Positions 18,212-25,339 of a stretch of 64,000 nt of DNA are shown piece after piece; positions within the stretch are counted from its first letter, which is position 1, and the number at the start of each line of letters is the position of its first letter. Position numbers and translations under genes: made by a program. The notes beneath the pieces were generated by a model. That model had not been told where the DNA came from and made no database searches. It worked only from the letters and a program-made list of their open reading frames with translations. Location: contig CABJAV010000015.1 of NCBI GenBank assembly GCA_902363675.1, positions 1 through 64,000 on the forward strand. Direction: 5' to 3'. The DNA is from Lachnospiraceae bacterium. Its GTDB lineage: Bacteria > Bacillota > Clostridia > Lachnospirales > Lachnospiraceae.

Positions 18212-18366
18212 ATTTGTCTTCAAAATCAAGTTCCTGCTTTTTCCCATATTGATACCATCGGTTCTTTTGTTACAAGTTTACCTCTGAACAGTAACAACGA
18301 ATGCTTTTCACACACTGTTTGTTTATAAAAATCTTGTTCCATAATAAGTGTTATGTTATTATAAAA

Positions 18367-18607
18367 GCAGACACTTTTACATTCACTTTATGATGAAAAA
18401 ACAGATAAGCAGTTTGTTATCAAATGTCAGAACAACTATGTTGTTGCCCCTGTTTTTGAAAAGGGTAACTTAGTTACAACTAAATCAGATAAATCCTACC
18501 ATGGAATTGGTACGAAAACCATTCGATTCATCGTGGATAGTTACCATGGAATTACTACATTTACCGTAGATAATTTGTTCTATGCAAAAATTGTTGTTCC
18601 TCTATAG
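18367..18607 (+). pseudogene. Duplicated 3' fragment of the histidine kinase gene
   Basis: About 240 bases almost identical to 19688-19927, the last 80 codons of the kinase that follows. It lacks one A in the A-run near 18394, so the frame is broken, and it has no start. It contains the end of the ATPase domain (GTKTIRSIVDSYHGI region). It lies directly upstream of the intact kinase gene. Confidence 0.85.
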
Positions 18608-18640
18608 TCATTCTGTTATTAAATTTTAGTGAGGTTATTT

Positions 18641-19927
18641 ATGTTAGATTTGTTTTATACATTTATTTCTTATTTTTTTAATATTGTTGATTTTCTGGCA
18701 TATTATGTTCTATTATCACATAAATTAACTTCACGATTTTCTAAGAAAACACAACTTATAGCCTATTGCATTACCTATTTGCTTTGGTTTTCGGCAGAAC
18801 TTTCAACAAAAATATTTCCCAATATTCCACTCAAACTATTATTTTTACTTTTATTCTTTTTTGCATTATTAACACTTTATAAAGACAATTTGTACAAAAA
18901 AGTTCTCTGGATCATTTGCACCTTTTTTATTATATTTTTAGGAGAAATAATCACAATACCAATTGCCCTGTTAATAACCGGCTCTTCCCTGCAAAATATT
19001 GCAGAGAATTCGGGCACTCAAGTATTAGGGCTTATTTTATCACGCCTACTAATTTTTTTAATAATATTTTTCTTAATTCGATCATCCAAAAGAATATCCA
19101 ATTACTTTACAAAAGAATATTTTTCAATCATTTTAGTAGACGTTCTGTATACACTTAGTATCTCGACCTTTTTTTATTTTAATAATCTGTATTTATCAAC
19201 AGATATCGCCATTACACTTTCCATTTTTGTAATGCTTCTAATTTCTTGTCTGGCTCTATACCTGCTTAAAAAAATTACCAAAAAGTCCGAAGAAATTATG
19301 CTGACCAATCTCAAAATGCAGCAAATTGAAATGGAACACAAACAAAATGAAGATATGACCATCGTCGTGAATGATCTTCGCTCCTTACGCCATGATATGA
19401 ACAATCATATGTCGGTCCTTCAAGGGCTTCTGGCCATGCAGGAATATGATGATGCAAAAAATTATCTTTCCACAATTACAGAAGAACTGGCCGTTGCAAA
19501 CAGTTTTATTTTTACAGATAATAAAGTGCTTTCTGTCATGCTCAATAATAAAATCAGTAAGGCCCATCAATTTGGAATCACCTTCGATACAGAGCTTTTA
19601 ACAAGCACTACCCCGTTTTCCGACAGTGACCTCTGCGCTGTTGTTGGTAATATTCTCGAGAATGCCTTTGAAGCTTCCTCAAAACATAAAGACCCTTACA
19701 TTCACTTTATGATAAAAAAAACAGATAATCAATTTGTTATCGAATGTCAGAACAACTATGTTGTTGCTCCTGTTTTTGAAAAGGGTAACTTAGTTACAAC
19801 TAAATCAGATAAATCCTACCATGGAATTGGTACGAAAACCATTCGATCCATCGTGGATAGTTACCATGGAATTACTACATTTACCGTAGATGATTTGTTC
19901 TGTGTAAAAATTGTTATCCCAATTTAA
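18641..19927 (+). CDS. AgrC-like GHKL sensor histidine kinase
   Basis: A 428-residue kinase with six or seven N-terminal helices (residues 1-205), as in AgrC-type peptide sensors. A coiled linker and the H-box LRHDMNNHMSVLQGLL (His near residue 251) follow. The C-terminal GHKL ATPase has the N-box VVGNILENAFEAS and G-box HGIGTKTIRSIV. I start at ATG 18641, which has GAGG six bases upstream. It faces the agrB/regulator operon and probably senses its peptide, passing phosphate to the LytTR regulator at 20.1 or 22.2 kb. Confidence 0.9.
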   Translation: MLDLFYTFISYFFNIVDFLAYYVLLSHKLTSRFSKKTQLIAYCITYLLWFSAELSTKIFPNIPLKLLFLLLFFFALLTLYKDNLYKKVLWIICTFFIIFLGEIITIPIALLITGSSLQNIAENSGTQVLGLILSRLLIFLIIFFLIRSSKRISNYFTKEYFSIILVDVLYTLSISTFFYFNNLYLSTDIAITLSIFVMLLISCLALYLLKKITKKSEEIMLTNLKMQQIEMEHKQNEDMTIVVNDLRSLRHDMNNHMSVLQGLLAMQEYDDAKNYLSTITEELAVANSFIFTDNKVLSVMLNNKISKAHQFGITFDTELLTSTTPFSDSDLCAVVGNILENAFEASSKHKDPYIHFMIKKTDNQFVIECQNNYVVAPVFEKGNLVTTKSDKSYHGIGTKTIRSIVDSYHGITTFTVDDLFCVKIVIPI

Positions 19928-19928
19928 A

Positions 19929-20102
19929 TTAATACTGATTTATAAAAATTTTCAATTTTTCATAATCTCCCACACACAAATGCACTTTCTCATTAGGTTT
20001 TCCCATTAGGAATAAGCATTTTTGATTTGATAATTTTGCACTCCTAATCGCCGTATTTACCACTTTATTTGCTATTTTTTTCTTAAATCCCATATTATTC
20101 AT
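19929..20102 (-). CDS. Small peptide, possible AgrD-like autoinducer precursor
   Basis: 57 residues from ATG 20102, which has AAGGAG eight bases upstream. A basic amphipathic N-terminus (MGFKKKIANKVVNTAIRSAK) is followed by SNQKCLFLMGKPNEK. This resembles the AgrD plan: helical leader, Cys-containing ring segment, then Pro and charged residues. The tail beyond (about 20 residues with a second Cys) is longer than usual. It is the last gene of the agrB operon. An alternative is an unrelated small regulator-linked protein. Confidence 0.5.
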   Translation of the reverse strand: MNNMGFKKKIANKVVNTAIRSAKLSNQKCLFLMGKPNEKVHLCVGDYEKLKIFINQY

Positions 20103-20127
20103 TATGCATTCTCCTTTTTTACACATT

Positions 20128-20841
20128 CTACTTTGCTCCAAAATAACGGAGCATCACATCCTTACGATAAGTTCTTCCAACGAGCATTTGCATGCCATTT
20201 TTTAGCATTACAATATTATTTTCAATTGTATTAATGTAGTCCATATTTACGACTTCGCTTTGGTTTACTCTTAAAAATCCTGCCCCTACGCGCTTATATA
20301 ATGCTTTTATCGGTTCGTATACACAATACTCTCTCTGTGGTGTTACTACCACACTTTTATATTGCTGCCTTTGTATATAAATAATATTTTTGCAAATTAT
20401 TTTTTTCTTCAAATTTTCATCGATAACTGTTATTTCCGGTTCTTTTACACTTTGTTTTAGTGCCATAACCTGTAAAATTGATCTGCGAAGCACCCGTTCC
20501 ATACGATTTATTTCATATGGCTTTACTAAATACCCCATGGCATCTATATCAAATGCTTCTTCCATAAATTCCCTGTGCCCCGTCACAAAAGATATTACCA
20601 TTTTAGGATACTGACGTGACAATTGTGATGCAATTTTAATTCCTGACTCGTTTCCTAAATCAATATCCATAAACAAAATATCCAGTTCTTTATCTCTTAA
20701 GTATTTCTTTAATTGTGCACCACTGGAAAATCCGTGGTACTCCAAATCCATATCGTTTTTAGCAGCTATTTCTTTTAAAAATAATCCGTTTACCTTAATT
20801 TGATATATTTCGTCATCACATAAACCTATCTGATACGTCAT
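20128..20841 (-). CDS. LytTR-family response regulator (AgrA-like)
   Basis: 237 residues. Receiver: GLCDDE at residues 6-11, acceptor Asp in ILFMDIDLGN, Thr in FVTGHRE, Lys in LVKPYE. LytTR domain: from about 135, IIYIQRQQYKSVVV, FLRVNQSEVVNMDYI and MLVGRTYRKDV. It is a close paralogue of the regulator at 22.2 kb. Start ATG 20841 fits an AAAGGAA site better than the upstream GTG. Its place between agrB-side genes and the kinase suggests it is the response half of the agr-like circuit. Confidence 0.92.
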   Translation of the reverse strand: MTYQIGLCDDEIYQIKVNGLFLKEIAAKNDMDLEYHGFSSGAQLKKYLRDKELDILFMDIDLGNESGIKIASQLSRQYPKMVISFVTGHREFMEEAFDIDAMGYLVKPYEINRMERVLRRSILQVMALKQSVKEPEITVIDENLKKKIICKNIIYIQRQQYKSVVVTPQREYCVYEPIKALYKRVGAGFLRVNQSEVVNMDYINTIENNIVMLKNGMQMLVGRTYRKDVMLRYFGAK

Positions 20842-20857
20842 ATCACACACTTCCTTT

Positions 20858-21391
20858 CTATACTACAAAGACAGCATCTACATCTTCTTCCCTCTGCAGC
20901 TTTCTGCTCTCAAACAATAAACATAAACACTGACTTTTTTTTAAATACTTTTCAAAAAAAGTAATAATATCCTCCTGTTGTTCTACATTAAACTCCCCTA
21001 ATAAATCCTTTCCCACCAAGCATTCGCTTTTCTTCACATACGCTGCAATGGATCTCACTTTAATTTTCTCAAGCTTATTCAATTCATTGATAGGTTTGTC
21101 CAATATTCGATCCATTCCAATCTGTTGAAATAGTGTTGTAAATTCTTGTATTGTGTCATTTTCATACACTCCCATAACCATTGTATAGAAAACCAAATAA
21201 TTCCGTACACATAAATCCGAATCTATTTTATCTATATCAATTACATCTACCTTCTTATTATGTTTTTTAAAATAATGAATAACCAGATCCATTAACGCTT
21301 GTTTTTGTTCTGCATTTTTACAAACAATATATATGATGCCTTTATTATTGATATCCAGCACACAATTATCATACTGATTTTTCTTTCCCAT
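20858..21391 (-). CDS. Degenerate ABC-ATPase-like protein without Walker A
   Basis: 177 residues that follow the outline of an ABC ATPase. A beta-hairpin start (KGIIYIVCKNAEQKQALMDL) stands where Walker A should be. A helical part and LDKPINELNKLEKIKVRSIA occupy the place of the LSGGQ signature, then a Walker-B-like strand (SECLVGKDLLGEF) and a terminal switch strand follow. The P-loop Gly-Lys-Ser/Thr is missing, so nucleotide binding is doubtful. It is cotranscribed with agrB and a LytTR gene and may act as a regulatory or scaffold subunit. The similarity is by eye. Confidence 0.45.
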   Translation of the reverse strand: MGKKNQYDNCVLDINNKGIIYIVCKNAEQKQALMDLVIHYFKKHNKKVDVIDIDKIDSDLCVRNYLVFYTMVMGVYENDTIQEFTTLFQQIGMDRILDKPINELNKLEKIKVRSIAAYVKKSECLVGKDLLGEFNVEQQEDIITFFEKYLKKSQCLCLLFESRKLQREEDVDAVFVV

Positions 21392-21413
21392 TAATTCTAC
21401 TCTGATAACTTCG

Positions 21414-22025
21414 TTACCTCCTTAATTCATTTGTACACGCTTCACGATCCAAAAACAAAGCAATACTTTGTGCAACTAACGCAAAAGCCTGTATCAAAAC
21501 TATTTTCTGAAAAAAAACCATGTTTAAAAATATATACACAAGGCATGATACGAAAATAAATACAGATATGAACAAATAAATTGCAAATGCACACCTTCGA
21601 TAACTCCCACCTCTCTTTCCTAAATTTTTTTGGCGGGCAGCATACTTGTAATTAATTATGCCTGAAAAAATAATACTTAATAAACAGATTATAATTGTAT
21701 ATATATCTGCTGCAACAATACATCTTCTTGTGATAAATATACTTATACACACAACACATATATACATCAAAACACATCTAACATAATTTTTAGCATGAGC
21801 ACCCCCTGCATAAAATCTCAGCATTCCAAAAGTCACAAAAAAAATTAACATTTCTATAAAAATTCCAGCCAACAATGCAAATGTAAATACAATTACTGAG
21901 TCCAATCCATTTGCTATCATCGCCTCAACACTGCAAATGCAGGCTTCTTTCATTCTTTCATTTTCTTTCCAATCGAAATCATATATTTCTACTAATCTTT
22001 CTGCAGCACCTCTATATATCTCCAT
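21414..22025 (-). CDS. AgrB-like peptide-processing membrane protease
   Basis: 203 residues with five or six membrane helices. The segment LRFYAGGAHAKNYVRC (about residues 69-84) holds the catalytic His and Cys of the AgrB family with the characteristic R-x-x-x-GG-x-H-x spacing. AgrB cuts the C-terminal part of AgrD and forms the thiolactone ring. It is followed by the pseudo-ABC gene, a LytTR regulator and the candidate AgrD. It may process that peptide or one of the small peptides of the adjoining RiPP cluster. Confidence 0.88.
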   Translation of the reverse strand: MEIYRGAAERLVEIYDFDWKENERMKEACICSVEAMIANGLDSVIVFTFALLAGIFIEMLIFFVTFGMLRFYAGGAHAKNYVRCVLMYICVVCISIFITRRCIVAADIYTIIICLLSIIFSGIINYKYAARQKNLGKRGGSYRRCAFAIYLFISVFIFVSCLVYIFLNMVFFQKIVLIQAFALVAQSIALFLDREACTNELRR

Positions 22026-22175
22026 ATTTTCATTCCCAACACATTCAATTTTTTAACACCTTATATATACATACTATATGTATTCGCTTCCAAAGATAAA
22101 GGATTTCTGCTTATATCACAAAATATCTATATTTTTTGTATCCTGTATGTAAAATAATCAGGAAAATATGCAAAA

Positions 22176-22202
22176 TAAAAGAGCGTATTCATTCGAATAC
22201 AC
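22176..22202 (-). terminator. Terminator of the RiPP/regulator operon
   Basis: On the minus strand GTGTATTC-GAAT-GAATACGC forms an eight-pair stem with a four-base loop, followed by TCTTTTATTTT. It follows the regulator gene at 22.2 kb and separates it from agrB. Confidence 0.75.
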
Positions 22203-22213
22203 CCTTTATCCAA

Positions 22214-22924
22214 TTATTTTCCAAAATATGTTTCCATTACAGACTTTCGATACGTCCTACCAATAGCCATTTCCATGCCATTTTTAAGATAGACTATATT
22301 TCCTCTAATTCCAGCTATTAAAGAAATACGAACAACTTCCCCCTGATTTATTCTCACAAAAGAATTTCCTATGCGTTCACACAATGAACTAATCGGCTCA
22401 TATATTTGATAATTTCTATTTTGGGTTTTAATAATACTCTTGGTTAATTGTCTTTGTATATATAAGATATCTCTGCAATCTATTTTTTTCTTAATATTTT
22501 CTTCGGTAATAACAATCTCATGAACTTCCTGATCATGCGCACTTTTCTCCAGCTGTGTTATTACCTTTTTCATGACATTTTCCATTTTTTTAATATCATA
22601 TGGTTTTACCAGATACCCAACTGCATCCACTTCAAATGCTTCTACTGCAAATTCCCTATGTCCTGTTACAAAAACAGTAATAATATGCGAATACTTTCTT
22701 GCAATCCAGGTTGCAATTTCTATTCCCGTTTCCTCTCCCAAATCAATATCTAAAAACAAAGCATCCAGATTATTTGTCTCTAAATAATTTCTTAACTGCT
22801 TTCCTGACGTAAATTCATGATATTCCAAATCATACTTATTCTTTGATGCAATTTCTTTTAAAAATAATGTATTTACTTTCAACTGATAATTTTCGTCATC
22901 ACATAATCCTATTTGATAAGGCAT
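22214..22924 (-). CDS. LytTR-family response regulator, RiPP-cluster linked
   Basis: 236 residues, paralogous to the regulator at 20.1 kb along its full length. Receiver: GLCDDE, acceptor Asp in ALFLDIDLGE, FVTGHRE and LVKPYD. LytTR domain: ILYIQRQLTKSIIK, FVRINQGEVVRIS and MAIGRTYRKSV. I start at ATG 22924, preceded by AAGGA; the in-frame TTG further up has no site. It is the last gene downstream of the M50 peptidase and small-peptide genes, so it probably controls peptide production. Confidence 0.9.
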   Translation of the reverse strand: MPYQIGLCDDENYQLKVNTLFLKEIASKNKYDLEYHEFTSGKQLRNYLETNNLDALFLDIDLGEETGIEIATWIARKYSHIITVFVTGHREFAVEAFEVDAVGYLVKPYDIKKMENVMKKVITQLEKSAHDQEVHEIVITEENIKKKIDCRDILYIQRQLTKSIIKTQNRNYQIYEPISSLCERIGNSFVRINQGEVVRISLIAGIRGNIVYLKNGMEMAIGRTYRKSVMETYFGK

Positions 22925-23047
22925 TTCTAACTTTCCTTCCGGTAATTCTAATTTATTCAAATTTTTTCATATACAAATTTTACCATTTTAGACTAATAAT
23001 TTAAAGCAGTAGATACTATTTTTTAATTAAGTACCTACTGCCATTTA

Positions 23048-23140
23048 TTATCTGTTAAATTTTGTCACTTTTTTCTTTTTTTCCCTAATTGCAAGTACAG
23101 AAACCGAAATTAAAAAAATTGCTGCTAATGCACTACCCAT
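23048..23140 (-). CDS. 30-residue single-helix peptide
   Basis: A tiny gene with GGAGG seven bases before its ATG. It encodes MGSALAAIFLISVSVLAIRE followed by KKKKVTKFNR: one membrane helix and a strongly basic tail. It lies between the M50 peptidase and a LytTR regulator and has no leader like the nearby precursors. It could be an immunity peptide, a small membrane subunit or a signal. Support is the ribosome binding site and the composition only. Confidence 0.55.
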   Translation of the reverse strand: MGSALAAIFLISVSVLAIREKKKKVTKFNR

Positions 23141-23155
23141 TACTTTTCCTCCTTC

Positions 23156-24313
23156 CTATATCATACCTAATACCCTCTGCTTCTGATTTTTGTACATTTC
23201 TACATATCTTTTTAATAAATCAGAGATATCTTTATATATAACCACAAATACAAAACCAACAACTACACCACATAAATAACTCATGCCCTTTGCTGCCAAA
23301 AATTGGTATGCTGAATATACACTGATTATCCAAAAAACAGGCCTGAATACAATAGCACTAAATCCATATAAAAACAATTTTCTTTTCTTTGCACTTGAAC
23401 AATCAATATTTTTTAATTCCCCAGGTTTTATAACACCGGTGCAAAATGTCAAAATACTTTTATCCATTAGATTGTCGACTTCTAGTAAAGAAGACACCAC
23501 CCAATAACCATCCAGCTTTACAAACGGAATTAGATTAAATACTACAAATCCCAAATTTGCCAAATAATAAAATAGCAATAGAGGAATATAAATATTATGT
23601 GCTGCCAACAAAATAAATAAAATACAGCCAAGCGTTCCCATTGCATAATTAATTGCAATTCCTGAAACAGCAACACTAAAACTCTTTTTCCTATCCTTAA
23701 ACATATAAATATCACTCACATCACAGAAAAAGCATGGCATTAGGAAAAAAAGCATTAATCCCATCGATAGTACCTTTCCCCCATTTTTATAACAACATAT
23801 TGCGTGTCCTAATTCATGTAACATAGTGGTACATACCATCATTATATAAAAAATAATATAATCTCCCAGCGACAGATGCAAACAATCCGTCGCTGCCTGC
23901 AATACAAAATCGCTCTCCCGTAAAATTAAATAGTATGCAATTGCTGTTAATCCTAAAATAATAATTGCACCCCGTAAGGAAAACAAATTCTGTATCCATT
24001 TCGGTACTTTATCAAGACAGGCTGAAGGATCAATTTCGCAAAGCTTAATCTTTGTTATATCCTTTTTTTCCTTTATCTCTTCATCTTCATTCAAGAATCC
24101 CCACTCTTTAAACTTTTGAAGCATAAATTTTTTTTCATCTTGATCTAATTGAGTGTCATTACCAAAAATGAATTCGTCACCTTGGTACTCAAGACATTTG
24201 AGCAAATATTCTGTTTCTCTGGATCCCATCTTCACATACCTATTAGTTGCCAGATTCTTAATTGTGTAAAGATCCTCTCCTACGCATTCGATCTCCAAAT
24301 GTTTATATTTCAT
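23156..24313 (-). CDS. M50 zinc metallopeptidase with N-terminal RRE-like domain
   Basis: 385 residues. Residues 1-85 (KHLEIECVGEDLYTIKNLAT ... FKEWGFLNEDEE) resemble a PqqD-like winged helix, the RiPP recognition element fold. Then come about six membrane helices. The site-2-protease motifs are intact: TTMLHELGHAICC near residue 165 (HExxH) and NLIPFVKLDGYW near 265 (the third, Asp, ligand). It should cut within or at the membrane and is the obvious candidate to remove the precursor leaders. It directly follows the precursor genes. Confidence 0.85.
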   Translation of the reverse strand: MKYKHLEIECVGEDLYTIKNLATNRYVKMGSRETEYLLKCLEYQGDEFIFGNDTQLDQDEKKFMLQKFKEWGFLNEDEEIKEKKDITKIKLCEIDPSACLDKVPKWIQNLFSLRGAIIILGLTAIAYYLILRESDFVLQAATDCLHLSLGDYIIFYIMMVCTTMLHELGHAICCYKNGGKVLSMGLMLFFLMPCFFCDVSDIYMFKDRKKSFSVAVSGIAINYAMGTLGCILFILLAAHNIYIPLLLFYYLANLGFVVFNLIPFVKLDGYWVVSSLLEVDNLMDKSILTFCTGVIKPGELKNIDCSSAKKRKLFLYGFSAIVFRPVFWIISVYSAYQFLAAKGMSYLCGVVVGFVFVVIYKDISDLLKRYVEMYKNQKQRVLGMI

Positions 24314-24371
24314 TTAATTTCCTCCGGCTAACTTATTGCGACTCTACATAAATCACAAAACTTGTATGTAA

Positions 24372-24515
24372 TTATGTCAAAACAATAATAGCCCCTGCAG
24401 CTACTCCGGTTACTACGCCAGCAACGAACCAACCGTCCCCGAATTCTTCTGCAACTTCCATTTCTTCATATTTTGTATTTGCCTCATTTACTTTTTTCTT
24501 ATCCTTGTTAAACAT
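24372..24515 (-). CDS. RiPP precursor peptide alpha-1 (daptide-like)
   Basis: 47 residues. Leader MFNKDKKKVNEANTKYEEME then VAEEFGDG, followed by the hydrophobic core WFVAGVVTGVAAGAIIVLT. The last residue is Thr. The core has GxxxG spacing (GVVTG, GVAAG), typical of helix-helix contacts in two-peptide bacteriocins. AAGGAGG lies eight bases before the ATG. The core is identical to alpha-2. A C-terminal Thr is the residue that daptide enzymes convert to a dimethylated diamine. The cleavage site is uncertain, probably near EEFGDG. Confidence 0.85.
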   Translation of the reverse strand: MFNKDKKKVNEANTKYEEMEVAEEFGDGWFVAGVVTGVAAGAIIVLT

Positions 24516-24532
24516 ACTTTCATCCTCCTTAA

Positions 24533-24685
24533 TTATGTCAATGCAACAATGGCTGCAACAATTCCAATTCCAATACTTGCTCCTGTAATATAATCCTGAG
24601 CAGCACCAAACTCTTCAACCTTTTCCATCTCTTCAAAAGTTACATTTTTATTCTGCTTATCCAATAATTCATTTTTGTTTTTCAT
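24533..24685 (-). CDS. RiPP precursor peptide beta-1 (daptide-like)
   Basis: 50 residues. Leader MKNKNELLDKQNKNVTFEEM then EKVEEFGAAQ, core DYITGASIGIGIVAAIVALT. The leader shares the (Y/F)EEME-x-(V/A)-x-EF motif with all the other precursors here. The core has GASIG spacing and again ends in Leu-Thr. An AGAGGA site lies about seven bases upstream. It is paired with alpha-1 and forms one half of a duplicated alpha-beta unit. Confidence 0.85.
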   Translation of the reverse strand: MKNKNELLDKQNKNVTFEEMEKVEEFGAAQDYITGASIGIGIVAAIVALT

Positions 24686-24719
24686 TCTATATATCCTCTC
24701 TATTCTTAAATATCTATTA

Positions 24720-24863
24720 CTACGTCAAAACAATAATAGCTCCCGCAGCTACTCCAGTTACTACGCCAGCAACAAACCAGCCATCCCCGAATTCTTCTGC
24801 CACTTCCATTTCTTCATATTTTGTATTTGCTTCTTTTAATTCTTTTTTATTTTTGTTAAACAA
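24720..24863 (-). CDS. RiPP precursor peptide alpha-2 (TTG start)
   Basis: 47 residues starting at TTG 24863, seven bases after GGAGG. Alignment with alpha-1 (FNKDKKKVNE against FNKNKKELKE, then identical from EANTKYEEME to the C-terminal Thr) fixes the start. From the leader motif onward the protein is identical to alpha-1 although the DNA has synonymous changes, so selection has kept the sequence. The weak start codon may lower its dose. Confidence 0.85.
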   Translation of the reverse strand: MFNKNKKELKEANTKYEEMEVAEEFGDGWFVAGVVTGVAAGAIIVLT

Positions 24864-24878
24864 ATTTTTTCCTCCTTT

Positions 24879-25031
24879 TTAAGTCAATACAACTACTGCT
24901 GCAACAATTCCGATACCAATACTTGCTCCCGTAATGTAGTCCTGAGCAGCACCAAACTCCTCTACCTTCTCCATTTCTTCAAAGGCAACCGGCTTTTTTT
25001 CTAACTTTTCATTTTTTTCCAATCTTAACAT
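24879..25031 (-). CDS. RiPP precursor peptide beta-2 (daptide-like)
   Basis: 50 residues: MLRLEKNEKLEKKPVAFEEM, EKVEEFGAAQ, core DYITGASIGIGIVAAVVVLT. It differs from beta-1 mainly before the leader motif and at two conservative core positions. It ends in Leu-Thr. AAAGGAG lies close to the ATG. With alpha-2 it forms the second copy of the alpha-beta unit. Confidence 0.85.
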   Translation of the reverse strand: MLRLEKNEKLEKKPVAFEEMEKVEEFGAAQDYITGASIGIGIVAAVVVLT

Positions 25032-25086
25032 TTCTCCTTTCCGTTAGATTTTTAATTATGCCATAACAATATTTTTTACAAAATCT

Positions 25087-25108
25087 GTCATAACATTATA
25101 GTTATGAC
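25087..25108. repeat. Perfect inverted repeat between precursor genes
   Basis: GTCATAAC (25087-25094) and GTTATGAC (25101-25108) around ATTATA. It lies in the 150-base gap between the divergent precursor at 25.2 kb and the alpha-beta tandem. It could be a weak attenuator setting the ratio of peptides to enzymes, or an operator. TTGTAA, 17 bases, TAATTA on the minus strand just downstream could be an internal promoter. Confidence 0.5.
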
Positions 25109-25181
25109 AATATCATTTATTTTCTTACTGATTCTTTCATTTCCTCCTTTCAATAGATATATATTAATGTCTTAGAATAAT

Positions 25182-25322
25182 CTAAAACAAAAATTGACTA
25201 ATAATAATTAATATTGCCATTATTGAAACTGTCGTAATTCCAATACTTCCAAAACTAAATTCCTGAACTTCTTCCATTTCTTCGTATTTAAGATTACTAT
25301 TCTTTCCATCCATCTTTTTCAT
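25182..25322 (-). CDS. Divergent precursor-like peptide without C-terminal Thr
   Basis: 46 residues: MKKMDGKNSNLKYEEMEEVQ, EFSFGSIGIT, then TVSIMAILIIISQFLF. The leader motif YEEMEEVQEF is shared with the four tandem precursors, and GGAGG lies seven bases before the ATG. The core is longer in branched residues, lacks the repeated Gly pattern and ends in Phe. It therefore cannot undergo chemistry on a terminal Thr. It may be a differently modified product, a signal or an immunity peptide. Confidence 0.7.
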   Translation of the reverse strand: MKKMDGKNSNLKYEEMEEVQEFSFGSIGITTVSIMAILIIISQFLF

Positions 25323-25339
25323 AGTATAGCCTCCTTTTG

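Larger units (their letters stand above)
17790..18254. repeat. 465-bp direct repeat, left copy
   Basis: Bases 17790-18254 recur at 31973-32437 in the same orientation and with the same length, with about ten substitutions by eye and no indel. The unit contains the last 11 codons of the anti-sigma gene, its terminator, the GGACAT/ATGTCC array, and the 5' end (minus strand) of a copy of the 33.7-34.0 kb gene. The two copies bracket the island with the agr-like and RiPP genes. Confidence 0.9.

Noticed and set aside
17974..18252. 92-codon hydrophobic frame across the half-site array, also at 32157-32435
   Set aside because: No ribosome binding site, Phe/Tyr/Ile-rich from AT-rich DNA, and the conserved feature is the spacing of GGACAT/ATGTCC, which explains the region better than a protein.
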